A stretch of DNA of 64,000 nucleotides from Cordilura impudica (lineage: Eukaryota > Arthropoda > Insecta > Diptera > Scathophagidae): NCBI GenBank assembly GCA_963682025.1, contig OY821519.1, positions 12,810,168 through 12,874,167 on the forward strand, in the 5' to 3' direction. A program made the position numbers and the translations under genes. Of the stretch, positions 1-9,703 are shown one piece after another. A model generated the notes under the pieces. It was not told the DNA's origin. It saw only the letters and a list, made by a program, of their open reading frames with translations, and made no database searches. Position 1 is the stretch's first letter; each line of letters opens with the position of its first letter.

Positions 1-462
1 ACTTTTCAGCTCCTATTGTATTCTATACGTGTAAAATAACTCTAGCCAAAGTGTTTAAAATGGATTTTATGATTATTCCCACAATTTAAATTTGGAGTAA
101 AATTTAATTATTTTTAAAGAAGCAACGTTCATTTTATGCAATGAGAAACTGTTTGACTATAATGAATGTGAGTGAATGTAGGTCACTTGGTTACTCTAAA
201 TTCTACTTTATCTCTTAATAAACAGTAAATGATTTTCAAAGTTGAAAGTGAACAATGAGAAAATGCTAAACTAGAATTATAATAATAATAATAAAATAAT
301 TAAAATAATATTCCCATTTATCATTACCATTGAATTTTGTAGTTGAACGTATTGTTAAGTAAAAATTTATCAAAAAAGTTTTTTCTTATAAGGAATGTTA
401 ATTGCAGTATATAAGTGTTTCGATATTTCTTTTATAAATTCGTACAACTTATATATGTATAT

Positions 463-612
463 GTGACCTTTTCCGAGAAAAGGGACCTAGTGTGTCAAAA
501 AACGGGTTGTGTCCAAAACGGTGGATTCTGGTACCTAAAAAGGGTGTAGAAACTTTAAATGCGTTTTTTTCTCAAACCTTAATTAATTTTCCCTTTTCTC
601 GGAGAAGGTCAC
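463..612. mobile_element. 150-bp miniature inverted-repeat element
   Basis: The left 22 bases (463-484, starting GTGACCTTTTCCGAG) and the reverse complement of the right 22 bases (591-612) match at 21 of 22 positions. The interior has no coding potential. The inverted similarity continues weakly into the AT-rich flanks, so the true ends and any target duplication are uncertain. Size and structure fit a non-autonomous DNA transposon (MITE). Superfamily not assigned. Confidence 0.7.
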
Positions 613-659
613 AGTTTATATAAAATAATGATATATTTTTTAACTAGTAGTTGAAATAT

Positions 660-935
660 GATGAAAATTCTTTTTTTTAAGAAAATGTACTTTTTCAAGA
701 AAAGGTACTTTTTTAAGAAAGAAACTTTCCTAAGGAAATTAACTTTTTATGCTAAATAATTTTTGTTAAGAAAGTGTACTTTTTAAATGAAAACCACTTT
801 TTAGAAAAGGTACTGTTTTAAGAAAAGGTACTGTATTTTAAAAAAATACATTTTTATTAAGAAAGTATATTTTTTTAAGAATTCCTTTCTTTAAAAAAAG
901 TATTTTTTTAAGAAAAGTTATGTTAAAAAGTTTTT
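660..935. repeat. Degenerate GGTAC-type repeat, block 1
   Basis: Imperfect repeats of AAGAAAAGGTACTTTTT type, with GTAC cores spaced irregularly at about 17-25 bases. They are the same family as the much larger block at 2120-5340 and are separated from it by unrelated DNA and two mobile elements. Non-coding. Confidence 0.7.
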
Positions 936-1203
936 TTTATTGAATTATTTACTGACCGACTCTTTTTTATTTATATTGTTATTTATTCTGGGCTGTATAA
1001 TGGTCAGCATTTAAGATTAAATAAAATAAATTAAAAGAAAAATTATTTTATCTTGAACTCTACGTTTCGTTGGCGTTTTTTCAACTTCGTCTTGAGTACA
1101 ATTTTTTATAAACTTTATTAATTTACTTTACATTTAGTTAATAAATTTAAAATTTAAAAACTAGACTTCACGGCACAAATTAAGTTAAATAAATTAGTAA
1201 AAA

Positions 1204-1715
1204 CTGGCAGAGCCCAGCCCTCGAAATTCGAGTGTAAATTCTAGGAAATTTTATTGTTTAATTTAATTTTTTCATTCAATGAAAATTATGAATATTTAAA
1301 TAAAATTCATTAAATTGTGAATTTTTAAATAAAATTCATTAAATTTCATTATAACTATTTGTTGAATACACAGAGGATATAGAAATCGGTTTGTTAATAA
1401 ATTATTTTATAAGAGCCTGAAGATATGCTAATCAATTTTAGCCAATTCACAATTCAACATTAATTTAATAAACACATACGCAGCATTGCTTTTAATTTGA
1501 AGCTTAATAAATATGTGTTTTATGTATGTGTTAGTAGTAGCAACTTTAAATGAATTTTTCTTAAAAAAAATATTCCAAATGGTGCCAATCTATAAATATA
1601 GCGGACAGCTAAAAAGAAATGCCTTTCAAATAGTATATCTTCTGTCGAAATCGGTTGATTACTAAAAGCGTAAAATCAATCACAAGGAATCGCCTTTCCT
1701 ATTAATATTATAGAT
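1204..1715 (+). mobile_element. Family A interspersed element, copy 1
   Basis: Starts CTGGCAGAGCCCAGCCC, followed by the palindrome CTCGAAATTCGAG, and ends CTATTAATATTATAGAT. Internal landmarks shared with the other copies are a run like ATGTATGTGTTAGTAGCAAC and CACAAGGAATCGCC near the 3' end. No ORF, so non-autonomous. The 5' palindrome, the near-palindromic 3' end and the lack of a consistent target duplication would suit a Helitron/Helentron-like element, but this is inference. This copy is the longest uninterrupted one (512 bp). Confidence 0.75.
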
Positions 1716-1778
1716 AACAAAAATTATCATAATCAAAATAATAAAAAAAAAATAATAATCACAGGTTTAAACTTATGC

Positions 1779-2117
1779 CGTTTTCTTTTCTGACAAAAAA
1801 TGTCGCACTTTATTTGCACTTTTTTCGAAAAGTCTCAAAGGCAAGCCCTCGTAAATTGCAAAATATTGCAGCCCTTGACTTCTTTCAGGTCACTGTATGA
1901 GAATATTTCCCCATTGACCCCCTTTCTTTAATATTTTCACCCTATGACTGGAAAGAGGATAGTAATCAAAATTTTTTGCATTTTATGAACACAGCTCTTT
2001 GAGGCCTTGCGATTGATGTATAAGATTAGGTTGCTCTTAATTTAGAATATATAAAAAAGTTCACTTTTCGAAAAAAGTGCAAATAAAGTGCGACATTTTT
2101 TGTCAGAAAAGAAAACG
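1779..2117. mobile_element. 339-bp MITE with 55-bp perfect inverted repeats
   Basis: Bases 1779-1833 are the exact reverse complement of 2063-2117 (55 of 55), starting CGTTTTCTTTTCTGACAAAA. Inside, a second weaker inverted pair pairs CTCAAAGGCAAG near 1835 with CTTTGAGGCCTTGCG near 1999. No ORF. Perfect arms suggest a recent insertion or recent gene conversion between the arms. Outside the arms TATG and CAT(T)A are partly symmetrical, so a TA target duplication is possible but not proven. Confidence 0.85.
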
Positions 2118-2119
2118 AC

Positions 2120-5100
2120 ATTACTGTATAATAAGAAAAGACAATTTTTAAGAAAATATACTTTATTTTAAGAAGAGATATTTATTTAAGAAAGATACTA
2201 TTTTAAAAAAAGGTACTTTTTATTAAAGTCAACTTTTTAAAAAGAAGTACTTTTTTAAGGATATGTTCGTTTTTTAGGGAGAGGTGTTTTTTAAGCAAAG
2301 GTAATTTTTTAAGAAAAGTTACATATTTAAGAAAAGTTAAACTTTTAAGAAAATGTACCCTTTCAAGGAAAAGTGCTTTTGTTAGGAAAAGGTACTTTTT
2401 TAAGAAAATTTTCTTTTTTAAGAAAATTTTCTTTTTTCAGAAAAGGTAGATTTTTAAGAAAAGGTAAATTTTTAAGAATATGTACCTAAAAAAATACTTT
2501 TTAAGAAAAAGTAAAAAGTACTTTTTAGGAAAAAGTAATTTTTTTAAGAATAGGTACTTTTTAAAAGAATAGGTACTTTGAAGAAAATGTATTTTTTTGA
2601 AGAAAATAACTTTTTTAAGAAGATGTACTCTTTTTAGAAAATTTAGTTATAACAGAAAAGGTACATTTTTTTACATATTTAAGAAAAGTTAAATTTTTAA
2701 GAAAATGTACCCTTTCAAGAAAAGGTGCTTTTGTTAGGAAAAGGTACTTTTTTAAGAAAAGGCTGATTTTTAAGAAAAGGTAAATTTTTAAGAATATGTA
2801 CCTAAAAAAATACTTTTTGAGAAAAAGTTAAAAGTACTTTTTAAGAAAAAGTATTTTTTTAAGAATAGGTCCTTTTTAAAAGAATAGGTACTTTTGAAGA
2901 AAATGTATTTTTTGAAGAAAATAACTTTTTTAGGAACAGGTATTCCTTTAAGAAAATTTACTTATGAGAGAAAAGGTACATTTTTAAGGACTGCATTTTT
3001 GAGGAAAAATTACTTTTTGAACAAAAAATAGTTTTTGAAGTAAAGGTACATTTTGAAGAAAAAGTACTTTTTGAAGAAAATTTACTATTTGAAGAAAATT
3101 TTACCTTTTTAAGAAAAGGCATTTTTTGAAAAAAAAAGTTATTTTGGAAAAAAAATTTACTTTTTAAAAAAAGGTACTTTTTGAAGAAAAGATAAGTTAA
3201 AAAAAAAATTACCTTTTTAAGAAAAGGTACTTTTTTAAGAATATACAATTTTTTCATGAATATTGCCTCCTTCAGAAAGTGTACCTACTACTTCTTTAAG
3301 AAAAAGTACTTCTTAAGAATTTTTAAGAATATGTACTTCAAAAAATACTTTTTAAGAAAAAGAATTTTTTAAGAGTAGGTACTTTTTAAGGAATAGGTAC
3401 TTTTGAAAAAAATATAATTTTTGAAGAAAGTTACTTTTTTAAGAAGAGGTACTCCTTTAAGAAAATTAACTTTAAAGAGAAAAGGTACATTTTTAGGGAC
3501 TGCACTTTTTGAGGAAAAGTTACTTTTCGAACAAAAGGTAGATTTTGATGAAAAGGTACATTTTGAAGAAAAGGTACTTTTTGAAGAAAATTTACTATTT
3601 GAAGAATATGTACCTTTTTAAGAAAAGGCATTTTTCTTTAAGAAAAGTTATTTTGGAAAAAAGTTTACTTTTTTAAAAAAGGTACTTTTTGAAGAAGAGA
3701 TAAGTTTTGAAAAAAATTGCTTTTTAAGAAAAGGTAATTTTTTTTAAGAAGAGGTATTTTTTTTAGAAAACATAATTTTTTAATGAATAATGCCTCCTTA
3801 AGAAAGTACACTTCCTAAGAAAAAGTACTTCTAAAGAATTTTTAAGAATATGTACTTCAAAAAATACATACTTTTTGAGAAAAAGTATTTTTTAAGAATA
3901 GGTACTTTTTAAGGCATAGGTACTTTTGAAGAAAATGTAATTTTTGAAGAAAGTTACTTTTTTAAGCAGAGGTAAGTTTTTAAGAAAATTTATTTTTTTT
4001 TAAGAAAAAGTATTTTATTCAGAAAAGGTACTTTTTTTTGAAGAAAAAGTACTTTTTTAAGAAAATTTACTTTTTGAAGAGAAATACTTTTTGAAGAAAA
4101 TTTGCTTTTTGAAAAAAATTTACTTATTAAGAAAAGGTATTTTTTGAAAAAAATATATATCCTTTTTTAAGAAAATTTACTTTCTGAAGAGAAGATAATT
4201 TTTGAAAAAATTACTTTTTTAAGAAAGGCACCTATTTAAGAAGGGGTACTTTTTTGAGAAAATTGAATTATTTAAAGAATAATATTGCCTTCCGAAAGTG
4301 TACTTATTACTTCTTTAAAAAAAAGTACTTCTCAAGAATTTTGAAGAATATGTACTTCAAAAAATACATACTTTTTGAGAGAAAGTATTTTTTAAGAATA
4401 GGTACTTTTTAAGGAAAAGGTACTTTTGAAGAATGTATAATTTTTGAAGAAAGTTATTTTTTTAAGCAGAGGTACATTTTTAAGAAAATTAAATTTTTTT
4501 AAGAAAAAGTATTTTATTCGGAAAAAGTACTTTTTGAAGAAAAAGGGAAAAAGTACTTTTTTAAGAAAATTTACTTTTTGAAGAAAAATACTTTTTGAAA
4601 AAAATTTGCTTGTTGAAAAAAATTTGCTTATTAAGAAAAGATATTTTTTGAAAAAAATATATATACTTTTTTAAGAAAATTTACTTTCTGGAGAAAAGAT
4701 AATTTTTGAAAAAAATACTTTTTTAAGAAAATTTAATTATTTAAAAAATAATATTGCCTTCAGAAAGTGTACTTATTACTTCTTTAAGAAAAAGTACTTC
4801 TCAAGAATTTAGAAGAATACGTACCTAATAAAATACTTTTGAAGAATACTTTTTAAAGATAGGTACTTATGAAGAGAATGTAATTTTTAAAGAAAGTTAT
4901 ATATTATGAGAAAAGGTGAATTTTTAAAAAAGGCACATTTTAAGGAAAAGGTACTTTTTGAAGAAAATTTATTTTTTGAAAAAATGTACTTTTTTAAGAA
5001 AAGGTATTTTTTTAAGAAAATGTACTTTTTAAAGAAAAGTTAATTTTTGAAGAAAAAGATACTTTTTTAAGAAAATGTAACTTCTTCAAGAATAATATTT

Positions 5101-5340
5101 CCTTAAGCAAGTGTACTTATTACTTCTTTAGGAAAAAGTACTTCTTAAGAAAATATTTTTTCTTTAAAAAAGTATTTTTAAGAAAAACATTTTTTTTTAA
5201 AGAAAAGGTACTGTCTTTTTAAGAAAAACTACTTTTAAAAGAAACGGAAGTTTTGAATTAAAAGGCACTTTTTAAGGAAAAGATCATTTGAACGAAAAGG
5301 TGAAATTTTAGAAAAAGGTACTTTTTTAGATTTAAGCAAA
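2120..5340. repeat. ~3.2-kb degenerate 18-bp tandem repeat with higher-order structure
   Basis: Built from variants of an about 18-base unit (for example GAAGAAAAAGTACTTTTT), with palindromic GTAC or GGTACC cores in A and T runs. Two higher levels are visible. A stretch around 2319-2640 recurs at 2672-2960. A marker beginning TGCCT(C)CTTCAGAAAGTG recurs near 3264, 3791, 4286 and 4755, with a decayed copy near 5098, giving spacings of roughly 527, 495, 469 and 343 bases. Short ORFs here reflect the 18-base (6-codon) period and are not genes. Confidence 0.8.
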
Positions 5341-5346
5341 TAATTT

Positions 5347-6088
5347 TGCTGCTGTTTGTAACTACCAAAAATATTTGACCTGGACCCATCATTCGACTCA
5401 GAATCACTTTCTGAGTCGATTTAGCGATATCCGTCTGCCGTCCGTCTGTCCGTCTGTATGTCCATGTAAACCTTGTAATCAAACTACAGGTCGCAAATAT
5501 GAATATATTTTAATAAAATTTGGTATATTAGCTTTTATCTGCCATAGAATGAACGCTATTGAAATTGGTGATATTCGATCCATGTGCAGACCTAGTCCCC
5601 ATATAAATGACCCCTATAAAATTGACTTAAGTTGCCATTAGATTCATATAATCATATAGATCTCGGTCAAATTGGGTTTTTCTGTGTTTATTACATTCAT
5701 TTATCATTTGTCCAAAAATAAGCCCCATATGCCAATTTTTTTTTTACAACTCCCATATAAAGCTGCTGTCCGATTTTCACTTAGATCTATCAAAAAAAAA
5801 AAAAAATATATTGCACAGATATTTCTAAAATTTTCTTTGTATTTATTTTTTCAAAATTTAAGTGACTTTACGAAATATGGTCAGGATCGGTCAATTTTTC
5901 GTCCTAGTCCCCATATAAGTATACCACCCGATATGAACTTTTTCATATCTGCAGGCAAAAAAATTAATAACAATGCCACTCAAATTTGGTTTATGCTTAT
6001 TTTCTATATCCAATTAGTTAGACCGAAGAGATAGGGTCTCTAAACCATGGTAAAGGGTCTTGACCGACTATAATTTTCTCACTTATTT
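5347..6088 (-). mobile_element. Family D (DINE-1/HINE-like) element, copy 1
   Basis: Reverse-strand copy, lacking the 3'-terminal ~45 bases seen in full copies. Recognisable parts are CTGCTGTTTGTAACTACC, the GTCCGTCTGTCCGT microsatellite (5430-5465), the palindromic CTCAGAATCACTTTCTGAG, and the 5' end GACCGACTATAATTTTCTCA at 6063-6082. Non-coding; the short ORFs across it are chance. Confidence 0.75.
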
Positions 6089-6089
6089 T

Positions 6090-7423
6090 TTATTTTTTTT
6101 TTGAATGAGATAATTAAATAATTAGTTTTTAAAGTTTCATATGTTATTTTAAAGGTAAGTTTCTAACAAGAAATTTAAAATCTTACGCCGAAAAAGAAAA
6201 ATTAGTCCTAAATATCGCATGGTTAAGTTAAATTAAATTAAGTTAAATTAGTCAGCCCTGTTCTTGAAACGTTGTCATTTGAATACGAGTGACTTTAAAA
6301 TCACATGAAATTGAAATTTTGCGTTTCTTGAAACCACTTTTTTTATTTATTTAATGGAAACATATGTTTGAGTTAAGAACATATGTTATCTAGAAACCGA
6401 GGTGCCATATGGTTCTTTGTACAGTTTCACAAAAAACTTTAAAGTATTTTGTGCATTTTTTTTTTTCTTAGGTTTATAGAAAAAGTATAAAGAAAAATAT
6501 TTTCTTTTAAAATAACAACTTATTTGTTCATTTAATTGTTCTTGTTCTTCAATTTCATTCAACTAAAAATGACTTTTCTATTTTTAAAAGTTAGGCATCA
6601 CCAAAAAAATTGCGATATTAAAATAAATTGGATTTGACTGGCATCACTACTGTTTCGAACATATGCAAAAAAATAAAAATATGTGATTTGATGAAAAAAA
6701 TTTTTTTAATTCCTTTATTTGCAATAATTAGTGCATAAAGAATCTATGTTATAATTGAAAAAATTATAATGGAAAATAGATTGTGTAAATAAAAGTTTTT
6801 ACTATAGTTATAGAACAGCATCATCGCAAAAAGTGTGTTTTATTGACATCGACCACTTATTACGAGTTTTTTTTTTTAAATCAGCGCAAAATGTAGACGT
6901 TTTTTAAAATCGTTTTTTTTTCATAAAATTAATGTCTAATTTTTTAAAATAATGACAAGGTGCAACAAAAAACATGTTAGAGTTTAAATATCAATTAGTT
7001 TTTTTTATATCTTAAGACCCGCTTAGTAGAAAAAAAGGGCATTTGCTTTGATTTCACAAAGCCTTTTCTATATGAATTAAAACGAGAAAAAATATTCTTA
7101 TTGAAATTAGAGAACAGCAAAAAAACTCGTAGATTTAAGAATTTTTTCATTTACGAGTTTTTTTCTGTGAAGAACAGGGGTGAATATATTCTAATTTGGT
7201 AGCAAGACTTCTAAAACCTCCACATAGAACACTACTATCATAAAAGTATAAGTTCGATAAGGCATGTCAGATACCAAACCCATGTAAAAAATCAAATATT
7301 AAGTCCATTAATTACCTCTTCTCAGTTATATTTCTTTTTATAATGTATTATATAATATGTGAATTTAACAGATGTTAACAGAGAGTAGAAAATCATATAG
7401 GATAACCAAATAAAAAAATTGGG
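6090..7423. other. Unassigned AT-rich DNA
   Basis: No gene or recognisable element seen. A 13-bp stem pairs AAAAAAACTCGTA (from about 7122) with TACGAGTTTTTTT (from about 7152). The same TTACGAGTTTTTTT string also occurs near 6858. Long A and T runs are frequent. Confidence 0.4.
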
Positions 7424-8194
7424 AATTCTGTGGTTTTCTTAAGTAACTGCGTATGTCCATTTTTGTCAGTTTTGAATTAACAATGCCAAATAAAATAATT
7501 TTTAACGCTCTTTACATGTGTTTAATTAAAAAAAAATTGAACATTTCTGAGTTCTTTCTTTAAATAACGACGTAACTTAAGTGTTTATTAAATTAATTTG
7601 CAGCACTAATGACGTATGTTAACCTACGTTTAATCGCTGACAAATTATTTTCTCAGAAAACGACACATAGCGACATACGTTGTTATTAATGAAAAAAAAA
7701 AATGCAAAATAATTTTGGATTATTTTTCAGTTTATAACCACTTATAAAAACTATTGTATTTATTTCTGTTTTTTGTTGTCACTATTATTCTTGATACGTT
7801 GTTATATTCTCACCCTAAGTCCCGTTAACTTTCTGTTGACAGAAAAAAAAATCCATTTTTCAAGCAACAACAACTTATATCTACATGGGTGTTTGCACTG
7901 GTAGTTTTCTTTTTCAAAGAAAACGGCATTTGTCGACATAAGTTGTTTTATCTGCACATAATTTAAGTGTAATTTACATATTGTTTTTTCGTTCTTCTCC
8001 AGGATCTATTCCTCTGAAGATTTTTGACTCGAAATTTTATATACAGTATTTATTCCCCATATCTACAGGACTGTTAAATAAAAAAATTCTAAAATGTTTA
8101 TATCGAGCCCATAATATCAAATATAAAGTTTTTTGGTTCTCCTGAACATTTTGATTTTATGACATATGCGGTTCTTCTAGAAAACCACAGAATT
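7424..8194. mobile_element. Candidate 771-bp TIR element
   Basis: AATTCTGTGGTTTTCT at the left end is repeated as its reverse complement at the right end (8179-8194). Similarity continues imperfectly for about 37 bases (AAG/AAC/GC/ATGTC blocks in the same order). The interior holds several short variants of ACGTATGTT, CGACATACGTTG and CGACATAAGTTG on both strands, reminiscent of subterminal binding-site repeats. No ORF. Target duplication not identified. Confidence 0.45.
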
Positions 8195-8558
8195 ATGATT
8201 AGATAGTTTTTTCTTTAATGAAAGCAGACGTATTGAACTTTAAAACAATTCAGAAATACAATTTTATATGTTTACTGTAGTGTGTAAAGTTAATAAAATT
8301 TTGTATATTATTATTCTAAATATTTTTTACGCTCTGTTGAGGCCAGCAAAGTTAACATTTTATTTTTAAAAAGATTTTTCTTTTAAAGCCCATCGTTAAC
8401 AACAAATATTGTATGTATTTCTATTCTAAACTTTTGCATAAGAAAGAATATATTTTTTTAAAAGTATTTTTAAGGTATGTTCCAATTTTATAGAGCTTTC
8501 AGTAAATAATTTATGCAGAATAGTGATATAAAATATTTTCCTAATAGTGTAATTAATA

Positions 8559-8939
8559 CTAGCACATTCCCTCGAAATTCGAGCGCAAATTCTGGGAAAT
8601 TTTATTTTTTCATTAAATAAAGACCCTAAAAGTATGCTAATCAATTATAGCCAATTCACAAATCAACACAAAAAACAAACTCGGTTTTATTACAAACACA
8701 TTAACAAATTTAATAAACAAATTTAATAAACATATCATTGTATAATTTTATGTATATGTTAGTAGCAACTTTAAATGCAATTTACTCAAAATAAAAGAAA
8801 AAATTTAATATTCTGTAAATTTGCAAAACGGCTAAAAGGAAGTACCTTTTAAATAATATACGTTTGGTCAAAATCGGGATGAAACGGTAGAACAAAACAT
8901 CAGTCACAAGAAATCGCCTAGCCTATTAATATTATAGAT
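8559..8939 (+). mobile_element. Family A element, copy 2
   Basis: Starts CTAGCACATTCCCTCGAAATT and ends CTATTAATATTATAGAT. It carries the conserved palindrome and the GTTAGTAGCAAC and CACAAGAAATCGCC blocks. Its last base directly abuts the 5' end of the LINE at 8940. Confidence 0.75.
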
Positions 8940-9689
8940 TTAGCATTTCCTAGGTTCTTGAATAAAGAAAATTCTAGTCAGAATCCTGGTCCTAATGGAG
9001 CACATCAGAATAGTACTACTGCTACTGCATCTGCTTTATATTTACCAAATCCTTTTCAAAATATTACAGGTATTGATCCTGCCGTTTCTCATTCAAACAA
9101 CGTTCAAGTTTTAATTAATAAACCTACTCCAATATTAAATGAAACTGCAGCATTTCCGATTACATCAAATGCTAATAACCATAGTACTCAGCATGCTCTG
9201 AACATTATTGCTCCAAATATTTCTTCAATGCCTAGAACTGCTACGGCTAATAATTTACTTTATAATCCTGAGAACGCTGGTCGATTGATTAATTTTGATG
9301 CTGCATCACCAATTCCATCTGCTTCAACATCTGGTACTTCAAATATAGTGCCTACTACTGGTATTGAATCAATACCCACTCCTAGGTTGCGAACAATTCC
9401 TCCGAAGAAAACTATATTTGCTACACGTTTCGCACATGATACGAAAGCTGATGAGATGAAATTTTATGTGATCTCTAAAATTAAAAACTGTATTCCTGAG
9501 GATATTAGTGTTTACAAAATGAATTCCAGAAATAGAGCATCATTTAAAATAATTGTTCCTGAATACCTATTTGAACAAATCGTAGATGCCAGTTTTTGGC
9601 CTAAAAACGCATTAATACGTGAATTTATATATAGAGAAGAAGATAATGCTCGGCTTCCCAAATCCGCTGATCAAAATCCAAAAAACTAA
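8940..9689 (+). CDS. LINE ORF1 protein, N-terminally truncated
   Basis: 249 codons are open from the element boundary to the TAA at 9687-9689. There is no ATG at the start; the frame simply runs in from the upstream junction, so the N-terminus is missing. The first ~145 residues are Asn/Ser/Thr/Pro-rich and probably disordered. From about residue 160 a folded domain begins (IFATRFAHDTKADEM, then SFKIIVPEYLFEQIV and FWPKNALIREF). This spacing matches the C-terminal RNA-binding-like domain common in insect LINE ORF1 proteins. No CCHC knuckle is visible. The likely role is RNA binding and RNP formation with the element transcript. The stop codon overlaps the open frame of ORF2, and the last two sense codons form a -1 slippery site. 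Confidence 0.7.
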   Translation, partial: LAFPRFLNKENSSQNPGPNGAHQNSTTATASALYLPNPFQNITGIDPAVSHSNNVQVLINKPTPILNETAAFPITSNANNHSTQHALNIIAPNISSMPRTATANNLLYNPENAGRLINFDAASPIPSASTSGTSNIVPTTGIESIPTPRLRTIPPKKTIFATRFAHDTKADEMKFYVISKIKNCIPEDISVYKMNSRNRASFKIIVPEYLFEQIVDASFWPKNALIREFIYREEDNARLPKSADQNPKN

Positions 9690-9703
9690 TATACATCTTG
9701 TAT
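9680..9703 (+). promoter_or_regulatory. Candidate -1 ribosomal frameshift site (A AAA AAC TAA)
   Basis: Read in the ORF1 frame, CCA AAA AAC TAA presents the canonical X XXY YYZ heptamer A AAA AAC (9680-9686), immediately followed by the ORF1 stop. A -1 slip continues CTA ATA TAC ATC TTG TAT CAA AAC, which is the ORF2 frame. Four bases later ATACA-TCT-TGTAT (9691-9703) can form a small 5-bp hairpin. This is weaker than typical stimulators, but the stop codon itself may cause the pause. The heptamer and frame are seen directly; its use is inferred. Confidence 0.55.

Noticed and set aside
2958..3631. Short ORFs with LFEEKV or FLKKV repeats
   Set aside because: The 18-bp repeat equals six codons, so any stop-free stretch yields periodic peptides; overlapping ORFs on both strands confirm this.
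6256..7179. CCCTGTTCTT / AAGAACAGGG as terminal repeats
   Set aside because: 10-bp match only; internal sequences next to the ends do not mirror each other; no duplication.
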